From JBBQZO01 sp038207625 (GTDB taxonomy: Bacteria; Pseudomonadota; Gammaproteobacteria; Burkholderiales; Burkholderiaceae_D): a stretch of 64,000 nt of DNA. The position numbers and the translations under genes were made by a program. Location: assembly GCA_038207625.1 (NCBI GenBank), contig JBBQZO010000011.1, forward strand, positions 62,001 to 126,000, read 5' to 3'. The notes under the pieces are model-generated. The model saw only the letters and a list, made by a program, of their open reading frames with translations. It did no database searches and was not told the DNA's origin. Shown here piece by piece: positions 35,118 through 43,742 of the stretch (the stretch's first letter is position 1; every line of letters begins with the position of its first letter).

Positions 35118-35890
35118 GTTGCCCTTGGAGAAGACGTTATTAAATAGTCGAAAATCAGATAACACCACGCAAATACCGGCAATGGGTGAATTCTTGCCGC
35201 CAATCATGCGCGTGGGCATTCTAGCAATTTAATGCCAAATGGAAACTATCTAAATGTAACGAATATAAGATTTATGCTGAATTATTATTGCCAATCTACT
35301 ATTTTCGCACAATTTCTTAACAATGTATAAACAATTTATTTTGACCAAGAGGCACGCCCTGGCGCGCCGCGCCGGCCGGTGTCGCGTCGTTTTGCCAATT
35401 GCGCCAGCGTGCCGGTGCCACGACGACGGCGACGCGGTAGGCCTCTGGCATGGTTGGAAGGCAGGAGTGAGCGCCCGCTCCGGGCATCAAATCGGGCGAG
35501 CAAGCGGGACCGGGCGCACTCACGCCAGGCGGGCCGGCGTCAGCGCAAAGCGAGTACGACGCTCAATGGCGCGATGGGCAACGCGCGACGCACGCGTGCA
35601 GGATGGTCGGTCCAGCGTGGCGACGCGGACCAGGCAACTGGCCGGCGCGACGCCCAGGCGAATTGGCCCGGCACGCCGTGGCCGAGCGGCGCATGCGCGC
35701 GATCTGAAAACGCATAGTGGGGAAGAATCGGCGCGGGCCAGCGGCACGGCGCCGATACCGGAAACTGCCCGGTAATGCCGCGCGCCGCTAGCGACGTACT
35801 GATTGATTCGCAATCTGGGAAGCTCGCCCGATACGAATCAACGACTCATGCGCCGGTCTCGCTTGAAAATATCAACGCATCAGCGGCTGC
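35118..35890. other. Long intergenic region
   Basis: This 773-base stretch has an AT-rich part (35140-35345), likely promoter DNA for the CsgG-like operon, and a GC-rich part (35350-35890) without a supported gene. A 150-codon plus-strand frame at 35323 is Arg/Ala-rich, lacks a ribosome site and matches no family pattern, so I do not call it. Confidence 0.5.
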
Positions 35891-36370
35891 CTACGACTGG
35901 GCGCGGATCTTGGTGAGCAAGGTGGTCGTCGAACGCTGGTGCTCGAACTCGATCGCGGCGACCTGCCCGCCATAGGCCAGCACGGCCTGCCCTTCCGGGA
36001 TTGCCGTCATGTCGTAGTCGCCGCCCTTGGCGTAGATTTCCGGACGCGCCTGCTGGACCACTTCGAGCGCCGTATCCTCGTCAAACGGCACCACCAGGCT
36101 GACCGATTCGAGCGCGGCGAGCACTGCCATGCGGTCCTCGCAAGCATTGAGCGGACGGTCGTCACCCTTGCCCAGACGCTTGACCGAGGCGTCGGTGTTG
36201 GCCGCCACCACCAGCGAGGCGCCCAGCGCGCGGGCCTGGGCCAGGTAGCTGACGTGGCCGCGATGCAAAATGTCGAACACGCCGTTGGTCAGCACCACCG
36301 GTTTGGGCAGGGCGGCGACGCGCGCGGCCAGCTCGGCGCGACTGCAAATCTTGTTTTCAAATTCAGGCAT
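35891..36370 (-). CDS. rfaE2: D-glycero-beta-D-manno-heptose 1-phosphate adenylyltransferase
   Basis: This enzyme activates heptose 1-phosphate with ATP to ADP-heptose for the lipopolysaccharide inner core. The 159-residue product is the stand-alone cytidylyltransferase-type domain, with VLTNGVFDILHRGHVSYL (HxGH motif), KGGDYDM and STTTLLTKI. In enterobacteria it is fused to a kinase as HldE; here only the adenylyltransferase is encoded. ATG at 36370 is preferred over an in-frame TTG at 36376. It lies just downstream of the PilU-paralogue terminator. Confidence 0.95.
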   Translation of the reverse strand: MPEFENKICSRAELAARVAALPKPVVLTNGVFDILHRGHVSYLAQARALGASLVVAANTDASVKRLGKGDDRPLNACEDRMAVLAALESVSLVVPFDEDTALEVVQQARPEIYAKGGDYDMTAIPEGQAVLAYGGQVAAIEFEHQRSTTTLLTKIRAQS

Positions 36371-36408
36371 GTGCAAGGCCGCAGTGCGGCATGGTTGAAA
36401 CGATCAAT

Positions 36409-36441
36409 AAAAAAGCGCCGACGGCCAAGGGCCGACAGCGC
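36409..36441 (-). terminator. Intrinsic terminator after the PilU paralogue
   Basis: On the minus strand, a 12-base stem with two mismatches and a 3-base loop (arms 36430-36441 and 36415-36426) is followed by six T. It separates the PilU paralogue from rfaE2, which starts about 38 bases later. Confidence 0.75.
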
Positions 36442-36506
36442 CAACTGCGCGTGCGTGCCGGCCAGCGGCGCCGGCGCGCTGCGCCGATCCGCTAGCGGCC
36501 GGTGCA

Positions 36507-36579
36507 ATGGCCGCCTTTAGTGGCCGCTTTTGTGGCCGCTTTAGTGGCCGCTTTGCTTGCCGCTTCAGTGGCAGTGTCA
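36507..36579. repeat. 12-bp tandem repeats just past the PilU-paralogue stop
   Basis: About six units of a GTGGCCGCTTTA-type 12-mer run from 36507 to 36579. In the minus +1 frame they encode an Ala-Thr-Lys repeat (KAATKAATKAATK). In the current frame they follow the stop codon, so they may once have been the coding tail of the gene. Confidence 0.75.
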
Positions 36580-37764
36580 GTGTCCGGGCGGCTCGGCCAC
36601 CGGTTCGGACTCGATCTGCATCGACAGGTCGCCCGGCGCTCTGGTTGGACCGGCGCCCGGCTCCTTGCGTTCGCCCTTGAGCTTGATCTGCAAACGCAGG
36701 CCATTGGCCGAATCGGCGTTGCGGATCGCCTCATCGTAGCCGATATGGCCGCGGTTATACAACTCGTAGAGCGCCTGGTCGAAGGTGCACATGCCCAGTT
36801 CGCGCGACTTGTGCATGATTTCCTTGATCGCCTGGAAGTTCCCTTTGAGGATCATCTCGCTGATCGTGGCCGTGTTCAGCAAGATCTCGATGGCCGCCTT
36901 GCGCCCCTTGCCGTCCTCGGTGCGCACCAGGCGCTGCGAGACGATCGCGCGCAGGTTGGACGACAAATCCATCAGCAACTGATTGCGCCGCTCCTCGGGG
37001 AAGAAATTGATGATGCGGTCCATCGTCTGGTTCGAATTATTGGCATGCAGCGTGCCCAGGCACAAGTGGCCCGTCTCGGCGAACGCGATCGCATGCTCCA
37101 TCGTTTCAGTGTCGCGGATCTCGCCGATCAGGATCACGTCGGGCGCCTGACGCAGCGTATTTTTCAGCGCATTGTGCCAGGACAGCGTGTCCACCCCCAC
37201 TTCGCGGTGGGTGATCAGGCAGCCCTTGTTCTTGTGGACGTACTCGACCGGGTCTTCGACGGTGATGATGTGGCCGGCCGAATTGGCGTTGCGGTAGTCG
37301 ATCATCGCCGCCAGCGTGGTCGACTTGCCCGAACCGGTGCCGCCCACCACCAGCACCAGGCCGCGCTTGGTCATGATGACGTCCTTGAGCACGTCGGGCA
37401 GGTCGAGCTTCTCGAAACTGGGGATCTCCGACGAGATGGTGCGCACCACCATCGCCACGTTCTGCTGCTGGACGTAGACATTGACGCGAAAACGACACAC
37501 ATTGGGCAGCGAGATGGCGAAATTACATTCGAGTTCCTGCTCGAACTCGGCGCGCTGCTTGTCGTTCATCAGCGAATAGGCCAGCGCGCGCGTGACCTCG
37601 CCGGACAGTCTTTGCGCACTGAGCGGCTTCATCGCGCCCTGTGACTTAATGCTGGGCGGAAAATCAGCCGAGATGAACAGGTCGGATCCACCCATCTGAT
37701 GCATCACGGTGAGCAGTTTGTGGATGTAGGCCTGCGCTTCGGCCGGACCAAAGATGCTGGACAT
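36577..37764 (-). CDS. PilT/PilU family ATPase (second PilU-like)
   Basis: The 395-residue product is a hexameric retraction-type ATPase with Walker A VGGTGSGKSTT, Asp-box EDPVEYVH, Walker B VILIGEIRDTETM and the His motif FAETGHLCLGTLHANNSNQ. The start MSSIFGPAEAQAYIHKLL and overall sequence are closer to PilU than to PilT. A separate pilT-pilU pair lies at 42676-44879, so this is an extra copy that may tune pilus retraction. ATG at 37764 has an AAAGG ribosome site. The C-terminal 40 residues differ from PilU, and a frameshifted extension may exist (see repeat at 36507). It is divergent from oxyR. Confidence 0.92.
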   Translation of the reverse strand: MSSIFGPAEAQAYIHKLLTVMHQMGGSDLFISADFPPSIKSQGAMKPLSAQRLSGEVTRALAYSLMNDKQRAEFEQELECNFAISLPNVCRFRVNVYVQQQNVAMVVRTISSEIPSFEKLDLPDVLKDVIMTKRGLVLVVGGTGSGKSTTLAAMIDYRNANSAGHIITVEDPVEYVHKNKGCLITHREVGVDTLSWHNALKNTLRQAPDVILIGEIRDTETMEHAIAFAETGHLCLGTLHANNSNQTMDRIINFFPEERRNQLLMDLSSNLRAIVSQRLVRTEDGKGRKAAIEILLNTATISEMILKGNFQAIKEIMHKSRELGMCTFDQALYELYNRGHIGYDEAIRNADSANGLRLQIKLKGERKEPGAGPTRAPGDLSMQIESEPVAEPPGH

Positions 37765-37915
37765 GGGAGCCTTTCGGAAGGAGCTGCAGCTGTCGAAGCC
37801 ACAGATTATATCGACAGCGTTGGCGCGCAAGGCGACTATATTTTCGTCGTTGGCGTTTGCTCGGACGCCAGAAGCAAGCATTGCGTCTGCGCAGGGCCTG
37901 TGTTCAAATAGCTTT

Positions 37916-38857
37916 ATGACATTGACTGAACTGAAATATATCGTTGCAGTCGCGCGCGCCAAGCATTTCGGACATGCCGCCGAAGCCTGCTATGTGGCAC
38001 AGCCGACCCTGTCGGTGGCCATCAAGAAGCTCGAAGACGAGCTGGGCGTCGTGCTGTTTGAACGGGGCGGCGCCGAGATTTCGGTGACGCCGCTGGGCGC
38101 CCAGATCGTGGCCCAGGCCGAGCGCGTGCTCGAGCAGACGGCCGCCATCAAGGAACTGGCCAAACAGAACAAGGATCCGCTGGCCGGCGCACTACGGCTG
38201 GGCGTGATCTACACGATCGGCCCCTACCTGCTGCCCCCGCTGGTCAAGGCGGTCATCGAGCAGCTGCCCCAGATGCCCTTGATCTTGCAGGAAAATTTCA
38301 CCGTGCGCCTGCTCGAACTGCTGCGTCAGGGCGAACTGGACGCGGCCATCATGGCGCTGCCCCTGCCCGAGCACGGCATGTCGGTGCAAGCGCTGTACGA
38401 CGAGCCTTTCGTGGTGGCGATGCCACGCCAGCATGCGTGGGCCCAGCGCAAGCAGATCCTGGCCGAGGACTTGAAATCGGAAACGATGCTATTGCTGGGC
38501 AACGGCCACTGTTTCCGCGACCAGGTGCTGGAAGTGTGTCCCGACATGGCGCGCTTTTCGACGCCTGGCAGCGGCATGCAGCGTACCTTCGAAGGCTCGT
38601 CGCTGGAAACCATCCGCCACATGGTCGCCAGCGGCATCGGCCTGACCGTGTTGCCGGGCGCCTCGGTGCCGGACATGCACACCAAGGACGGCATGCTGCG
38701 CTTTGTGCCGTTCCAGGCGCCGGTGCCGTCGCGCCGCGTCGTCATCGTGTGGCGCAAGAGTTTCACCCGGCGCGCCGCGATCGACGCGATCTGCGCCACC
38801 GTGGCCGCCTGCGCGCTGCCCAGCGTGACCATGCTCGGTCCCGACGCCGCCGTCTGA
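37916..38857 (+). CDS. oxyR: Hydrogen peroxide-sensing regulator OxyR
   Basis: This is a LysR-type activator that turns on antioxidant genes when peroxide oxidises its two sensor cysteines. The 313-residue product has the N-terminal helix-turn-helix (HAAEACYVAQPTLSVAIKKLEDELGVVLFER). It also has the redox motif NGHCFRDQVLEVC with Cys199 and Cys208, the same numbers as in E. coli OxyR. ATG at 37916 matches the family start. It is divergent from the PilU paralogue with 151 bases between them; OxyR usually binds its own promoter, so it may also affect that gene. ubiA follows. Confidence 0.96.
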   Translation: MTLTELKYIVAVARAKHFGHAAEACYVAQPTLSVAIKKLEDELGVVLFERGGAEISVTPLGAQIVAQAERVLEQTAAIKELAKQNKDPLAGALRLGVIYTIGPYLLPPLVKAVIEQLPQMPLILQENFTVRLLELLRQGELDAAIMALPLPEHGMSVQALYDEPFVVAMPRQHAWAQRKQILAEDLKSETMLLLGNGHCFRDQVLEVCPDMARFSTPGSGMQRTFEGSSLETIRHMVASGIGLTVLPGASVPDMHTKDGMLRFVPFQAPVPSRRVVIVWRKSFTRRAAIDAICATVAACALPSVTMLGPDAAV

Positions 38858-38958
38858 CAGCGGCCCCGGCCGGCGCGCGCGCCGGCGCGCCGCAAAACCA
38901 GTAAAATTGCCGCCTTGCACGGGACACCCCCGCGCCCGAACCGATAAGCGACAACCCC

Positions 38959-39813
38959 ATGAATAAGCTGGCGCTGTATTTCCGCCTGGTCCGCCTGGAC
39001 AAACCGATCGGCATCCTGCTGCTGCTGTGGCCCACCTTGGCGGCGCTGTGGCTGGCCTCGAACGGCAAGCCGGAGCTGCGCCTGGTGCTGATTTTTTGCG
39101 TCGGCACGGCGCTGATGCGCTCGGCCGGCTGCGCCATCAACGACTACGCCGACCGCGAATTCGACAAGCACGTCAAGCGCACCGCCGAGCGGCCGCTGAC
39201 GAGCGGGCGCATCAAGGGCTGGGAAGCGCTGGCCGTGGCCGGCGTGCTGGCGCTGCTGGCGTTCGCGCTGATCGTGCCGCTCAATGCGTTGACCAAGCAG
39301 TTGTCGGTGGCCGCCGTGCTGATCGCCGCCAGCTATCCCTACTTCAAGCGCTTCTTCGCCATTCCCCAGGCCTATCTGGGGATCGCCTTCGGTTTCGGCA
39401 TTCCGATGGCGTTCGCCGCCGTGCAGGGCACGGTGCCGGCGCTGGCCTGGTGGCTGCTGCTGGCCAATGTGTTCTGGGCCGTCGCCTACGACACCGAATA
39501 CGCGATGGTCGACCGCGACGACGACCTGTTGATCGGCATCCGCACCTCGGCCATCACGTTCGGGCGTTTCGACGTGGCCGCCGTGATGCTGTGCTACGGC
39601 GCCAGCCTGGCGATCATCCTCGTGTGCGGCTGGCAACAGGGCCTGCGCCTGCCGTTCGCGGCGGGACTGGCGCTGGCCGGCGCGATGGCGCTATACCATT
39701 ACACCTTGATCCGCGCGCGCGACCGGATGCGCTGTTTTGCGGCATTTCGGCACAATAATTGGTTGGGTGCGGCGGTTTTCGCTGGCATCGCGTTAGACTA
39801 CGCAGTACGATAA
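38959..39813 (+). CDS. ubiA: 4-hydroxybenzoate octaprenyltransferase
   Basis: UbiA joins the polyprenyl chain to 4-hydroxybenzoate in ubiquinone synthesis, in the inner membrane. The 284-residue product has eight to nine hydrophobic helices and both Asp-rich motifs, NDYADREFDKHVKRT near residue 65 and DTEYAMVDRDDD near 180. It starts 101 bases after oxyR, an order known from other betaproteobacteria. Confidence 0.96.
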   Translation: MNKLALYFRLVRLDKPIGILLLLWPTLAALWLASNGKPELRLVLIFCVGTALMRSAGCAINDYADREFDKHVKRTAERPLTSGRIKGWEALAVAGVLALLAFALIVPLNALTKQLSVAAVLIAASYPYFKRFFAIPQAYLGIAFGFGIPMAFAAVQGTVPALAWWLLLANVFWAVAYDTEYAMVDRDDDLLIGIRTSAITFGRFDVAAVMLCYGASLAIILVCGWQQGLRLPFAAGLALAGAMALYHYTLIRARDRMRCFAAFRHNNWLGAAVFAGIALDYAVR

Positions 39814-39933
39814 TATTGCACGGATTGCACGACGGGCGTTTTGACCGTCTTGCGCCAGGTCAAGGCGACGCGTTGTGCTCTGCCCTTACACTGGTCTTCC
39901 CTATGCAGTTCCACCCAACCGATGAGGCAATCC

Positions 39934-40257
39934 ATGGAAACGACGCAAAGCAACAGCGGCAACGGCACGCGCGAAAAATTGATGGGCGAGATGCAGAACG
40001 TGATCCACGAGGCAGAAAGCTGGCTCAAGCAGAGCGGCCAGGCCACCAGCGACGAATTTCGCTCCGCCAAGGCCAAGTTCGAGGCCACGCTGGCTACCGC
40101 CAAGGACGACCTGATGGCGATGGAGCACAAGATGGTCGAACGCACCAAGGACGCGGCCAAGGCCACCGACCAGTACGTGCATGAGAATCCGTGGAAGGCA
40201 GTCGGGCTCGGTTGCGCCGTCGGCGTTATCTGCGGCATGCTGATCGCGCGCAAGTAG
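39934..40257 (+). CDS. yqjD: ElaB/YqjD/DUF883 family ribosome- and membrane-associated protein
   Basis: The 107-residue product has a long amphipathic helix rich in Lys, Ala and Glu and a C-terminal hydrophobic anchor with NPWKAVGLGCAVGVICGMLIARK, the hallmark of the YqjD/ElaB family. In E. coli such proteins anchor ribosomes at the membrane in stationary phase. ATG at 39934 has a GAGG ribosome site. It heads a yqjD-yqjE-yqjK-like trio. Confidence 0.9.
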   Translation: METTQSNSGNGTREKLMGEMQNVIHEAESWLKQSGQATSDEFRSAKAKFEATLATAKDDLMAMEHKMVERTKDAAKATDQYVHENPWKAVGLGCAVGVICGMLIARK

Positions 40258-40258
40258 G

Positions 40259-40639
40259 ATGGCCCTGCTCGACGCAGCAGGACGGCTGGGCGCGACCTTG
40301 GTCGCGATCTTGCAAACACGCCTGGAGTTGGCCGCCACCGAACTCGAAGAGGAAGCGCTGCGCCTGGCAGGATATATGCTGCTGGCACTGTTGTCGTTAT
40401 TCCTGTTGTCGATCGCGATCATGCTGCTGACGTTTTTCGTCGTCCTGCTGTTCTGGGACCAGCATCGCCTCGAGGCGGTGCTGGGCATGGCGCTGCTGCT
40501 GACGCTGCTGGGCGCTGCGGTCGCATTCAAGGTGCGCAGCAGCCTGGCAAGAAAACCGCGCATGCTGGCGGCCACCTTTGCTGAACTCAACAAGGATGCC
40601 GAATTCGTCAAGCGCTCGGCCCCATTTCATGAACATTAA
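40259..40639 (+). CDS. yqjE: YqjE-like phage-holin family membrane protein
   Basis: The 126-residue product has an amphipathic N-terminus (LVAILQTRLELAATELEEE) and two long hydrophobic helices separated by a short loop, the pattern of the DUF1469/YqjE family. It begins one base after the yqjD stop and overlaps the next gene by 11 bases. Its role is unknown; it is linked to stationary-phase membranes by its partner YqjD. It is not evidence of a prophage. Confidence 0.88.
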   Translation: MALLDAAGRLGATLVAILQTRLELAATELEEEALRLAGYMLLALLSLFLLSIAIMLLTFFVVLLFWDQHRLEAVLGMALLLTLLGAAVAFKVRSSLARKPRMLAATFAELNKDAEFVKRSAPFHEH

Positions 40640-40946
40640 ATCGGGTAAGCCGGGCGCCATACTGGCCCAACGCCGTCTTGATCTGATCGCCCGCTGCGAC
40701 GCGCAACGGGGCGAGTTTGCCGAAGCGCGCCAGGCGCTGATGCAACCGTTTGCCGGCGGCGCGCTGCGCCAGGCTTTCGGCGGCTCGCTCAAGATCCCGC
40801 TGATCGTCGGCGGCGTCGCGCTAGGCCTGCTGGTGACGCGCCCGAGCCGGGCCATGTCGCTGCTGCAGTCCGGCATCGCGATGTGGGGCACGGTGGGCAG
40901 CGTCATGGCGATGGTGCGCAAGGCACGCGTCAGCGACGTCACCTGA
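40629..40946 (+). CDS. YqjK-like protein
   Basis: The 105-residue product has a basic N-terminal helix (ILAQRRLDLIARCDAQRGEFAEARQ) and two weak hydrophobic segments. Its position as third gene after yqjD and yqjE and the RRLDLIARCDAQR pattern fit the YqjK-like family. ATG at 40629 lies inside the end of yqjE. Confidence 0.75.
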   Translation: MNIKSGKPGAILAQRRLDLIARCDAQRGEFAEARQALMQPFAGGALRQAFGGSLKIPLIVGGVALGLLVTRPSRAMSLLQSGIAMWGTVGSVMAMVRKARVSDVT

Positions 40947-41034
40947 GTTTGCCGTCGGCGTGCCGACAGGCGACGCCGATGCGGTTCATCGTCTCGCCGT
41001 GGACGCCAGCGCGCGCCACCGCAAACCCAGCCTG

Positions 41035-41871
41035 CTAGGCGATAGCGCCGAACTCGTCGCCCAGTTCGCGCCCGCGCAGCGCCGCCGCCTTGATCGCGTG
41101 CACGATCGCCTGCTTCACGCCGCTCTCTTCCATGCTGCTCAGCGCCGCATGCGTGGTGCCGCCCTTGGAGGTGACGCGCTCGCGCAGCAGTTCGACGGGA
41201 TCGGCCGAATGGGTGGCCAGCTGGGCCGCGCCGACGAAAGTGGCCAGCGCCAGTTGCTTGCCCTGCTCGGGCGACAAGCCCATCTCGACCGCGGCCTGCT
41301 GCATCGCTTCGATGAAATAGAACACATACGCCGGACCGCTGCCCGACACCGCCGTCACCGGATCGATCAGCGCCTCGATGTCGAGCCAGACGGTGCTGCC
41401 GACGGCCTTCATGATGGCGTCGGCCAGCGCCTTTTGCGCCTCGCTGACACCATCCATGGCCACCATGCCGGTGATCCCCAGGCCGATCAGCGCCGGCGTG
41501 TTGGGCATGGTGCGCACGATCGCCGGATAGTCGCCCAGCCAGCGCGCCAGATCGGCACCGCGGATGCCGGCGGCGATCGACACGATCAGCGGGCGCTTGG
41601 CGCCGCCCAGCAAGGGCAACAGATCGGCGGCCACCGCGCGCATCTGCTGCGGCTTGACCGCCAGCACGATGGCGTCGCAGTCCGACAGCGTCGCATCGAA
41701 CACGGCCGCGGTGCTCACCCCGTAATGCGCGGCCAGCCGCTCGCGTACCTCGCCGTTCGGGTCGACGACATGGATGTTGGCGCCGGGCGTCAGTTTGCCG
41801 GCCAGGCCGGCGATCAGGGCCGAGGCCATGTTGCCCCCGCCAATGAACGCGATGTTCATCTCTGCTTTCAT
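41035..41871 (-). CDS. proC: Pyrroline-5-carboxylate reductase
   Basis: ProC reduces pyrroline-5-carboxylate to proline using NAD(P)H. The 278-residue product has the Rossmann start MNIAFIGGGNMASALIAGL, MPNTPALIGLGITGM, and the substrate motif DPVTAVSGSGPAYVFYFIEAM and TSKGGTT. ATG at 41871 has an AAGGAAG ribosome site; ATG at 41859 is an alternative. It follows yggS by 10 bases, a widely conserved pairing. Confidence 0.96.
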   Translation of the reverse strand: MKAEMNIAFIGGGNMASALIAGLAGKLTPGANIHVVDPNGEVRERLAAHYGVSTAAVFDATLSDCDAIVLAVKPQQMRAVAADLLPLLGGAKRPLIVSIAAGIRGADLARWLGDYPAIVRTMPNTPALIGLGITGMVAMDGVSEAQKALADAIMKAVGSTVWLDIEALIDPVTAVSGSGPAYVFYFIEAMQQAAVEMGLSPEQGKQLALATFVGAAQLATHSADPVELLRERVTSKGGTTHAALSSMEESGVKQAIVHAIKAAALRGRELGDEFGAIA

Positions 41872-41881
41872 ATCTGCTTCC

Positions 41882-42583
41882 TTATGCATAGTTGCGTGAT
41901 CCGAAAATGGCGCTGCCCACACGCACGATGGTGGCGCCTTCGATGACGGCCGCGCGCAGGTCGGCCGACATGCCCATCGACAGCGTGTCGAGATCAAAGC
42001 CGTCCGCCCGCAACGCATCAAACAGCGCGCGCACCGCAGCGAACGCGGCGCGCTGGGCGGCGAAGTCCTCGCTCGGTTCCGGAATCGCCATCAGGCCGCG
42101 CAGGCGCAGATTGGGCAGCGCCGCGACCTGACGGGCCAGCTCGGGCAGCGCCTCGGGCGTCACGCCGCTCTTGCTGGCCTCGCCGCTGATGTTGACCTGC
42201 AGGCAGATATTCAGCGGCGCCAGCCCCGCCGGGCGCTGCTCGGACAGGCGCTGGGCCACTTTCAGGCGCTCGACCGTGTGCACCCAGTCGAAGTGGCTGG
42301 CGATCGGACGCGTCTTGTTGCTCTGGATGGGGCCGATGAAATGCCATTCGAGCGCTTCTCCAGGCGCAGCGGCGGCCACTTCGGCGACTTTTTCGACGCC
42401 TTCCTGCAGATAGTTTTCGCCGAACGCGCGCGGGCCGGCGCGCAGCGCCTCCAGCACCGCGCTGGCCGGAAAGGTTTTCGACACGGCCAGCAAACGTACG
42501 CTGCTGCGGGATCGAGCAGCCTCCTGCGCGGCAGCGGCTATACTGTGATCGACTGCTTGCAGTTTCTCTGCGATTGTGGACAT
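41882..42583 (-). CDS. yggS: YggS family PLP-homeostasis protein
   Basis: The 233-residue product is a PLP-binding TIM-barrel protein with the lysine motif LLAVSKTFPA, FGENYLQEGVEK, WHFIGPIQSNK and SMGMSADLRAAVIEGATIVRVGSAIFG. YggS/PROSC proteins keep pyridoxal phosphate pools in balance and have no known catalysis. It is divergent from pilT and co-transcribed with proC, the common order in proteobacteria. ATG at 42583 was chosen; 42589 is possible. Confidence 0.95.
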   Translation of the reverse strand: MSTIAEKLQAVDHSIAAAAQEAARSRSSVRLLAVSKTFPASAVLEALRAGPRAFGENYLQEGVEKVAEVAAAAPGEALEWHFIGPIQSNKTRPIASHFDWVHTVERLKVAQRLSEQRPAGLAPLNICLQVNISGEASKSGVTPEALPELARQVAALPNLRLRGLMAIPEPSEDFAAQRAAFAAVRALFDALRADGFDLDTLSMGMSADLRAAVIEGATIVRVGSAIFGSRNYA

Positions 42584-42675
42584 AATCATTTTTAATGGGC
42601 AAGAAAATAGCATTCAATGGGCGCCACGCGTGCCCGGGTGCCAGGCCCCCTTCAACGCAGGCACAGGGATTATAG

Positions 42676-43719
42676 ATGGACATCTCGGAACTACTCGCAT
42701 TCTCCGTCAAGAACAAGGCATCAGACTTGCATCTGTCGTCAGGCTTGCCGCCGATGATACGGGTGCACGGCGACGTGCGGCGCATTAACTTGCCCCCGCT
42801 CGAGCACAAGGACGTGCATGGCATGATTTATGACATCATGAACGATGGCCAGCGCAAGATGTACGAAGAAATGCTGGAAGTCGATTTTTCTTTTTCGATC
42901 CCTGGCCTGGCGCGCTTTCGCGTCAATGCCTACAACCAGGAACGCGGCGCGGCCGCCGTGCTGCGTACCATTCCGTCGAAAATCCTGTCGCTGGAAGACC
43001 TGAACTGTCCGAAGATCTTCGCCGACCTGGCCTTGAAGCCGCGCGGCCTGGTGCTGGTGACGGGGCCGACCGGCTCGGGCAAGTCGACGACGCTGGCGGC
43101 GATGGTGAACCACCTCAACGAAACCGAGTATGGCCACATTCTGACCATCGAAGACCCGATCGAATTCGTGCACGACTCCAAAAAATGCCTGATCAATCAG
43201 CGCGAAGTGGGGCCGCACACACTGTCGTTCAACAATGCGCTGCGTTCGGCGCTGCGGGAAGATCCTGACGCGATTCTGGTGGGCGAGTTGCGCGACCTGG
43301 AAACGATCCGGCTGGCCCTGTCGGCCGCCGAAACGGGCCACTTGGTGTTCGGCACGCTGCACACCTCGTCGGCTGCGAAGACGATCGACCGTATCGTCGA
43401 CGTGTTCCCGGCCGATGAAAAAGAGATGGTGCGCGCGATGTTGTCCGAGTCGCTGCAGGCGGTCATTTCGCAGTCGCTGTTAAAAACCAAGGACGGCACC
43501 GGGCGCGTGGCCGCGCACGAGATCATGATCGCCACGCCGGCGATCCGCAACCTGATCCGCGAGGCAAAGATCGCGCAAATGTATTCGGCGATCCAGACCG
43601 GCAGCAACGTGGGCATGATCACGCTCGACCAGACCCTCACCGACCTGGTGCGGCGCAACGTCATTTCGGCGTCGGCGGCCCGCTCGGCGGCCAAGACACC
43701 GGACAATTTCCCCGGTTAA
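42676..43719 (+). CDS. pilT: Type IV pilus retraction ATPase PilT
   Basis: PilT disassembles type IV pili and drives twitching motility. The 347-residue product starts MDISELLAFSVKNKASDLHLSSGLPP. It carries Walker A GPTGSGKSTT, Asp-box EDPIEFVH, Walker B ILVGELRDLETI and the PilT-specific C-terminal motif AIRNLIRE. It is divergent from yggS and followed by pilU after 23 bases. Confidence 0.97.
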   Translation: MDISELLAFSVKNKASDLHLSSGLPPMIRVHGDVRRINLPPLEHKDVHGMIYDIMNDGQRKMYEEMLEVDFSFSIPGLARFRVNAYNQERGAAAVLRTIPSKILSLEDLNCPKIFADLALKPRGLVLVTGPTGSGKSTTLAAMVNHLNETEYGHILTIEDPIEFVHDSKKCLINQREVGPHTLSFNNALRSALREDPDAILVGELRDLETIRLALSAAETGHLVFGTLHTSSAAKTIDRIVDVFPADEKEMVRAMLSESLQAVISQSLLKTKDGTGRVAAHEIMIATPAIRNLIREAKIAQMYSAIQTGSNVGMITLDQTLTDLVRRNVISASAARSAAKTPDNFPG

Positions 43720-43742
43720 GCCGGCTATCACGAGGACCCAGC

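Noticed and set aside
35323..35775. A 150-codon plus-strand frame in the long intergenic region
   Set aside because: The composition is Arg/Ala-rich without motif or ribosome site, as expected for chance frames in high-GC DNA.
40259..40639. Phage holin, suggesting a prophage
   Set aside because: The holin-family name belongs to YqjE-like proteins; its neighbours are YqjD- and YqjK-like chromosomal genes and there are no phage genes.
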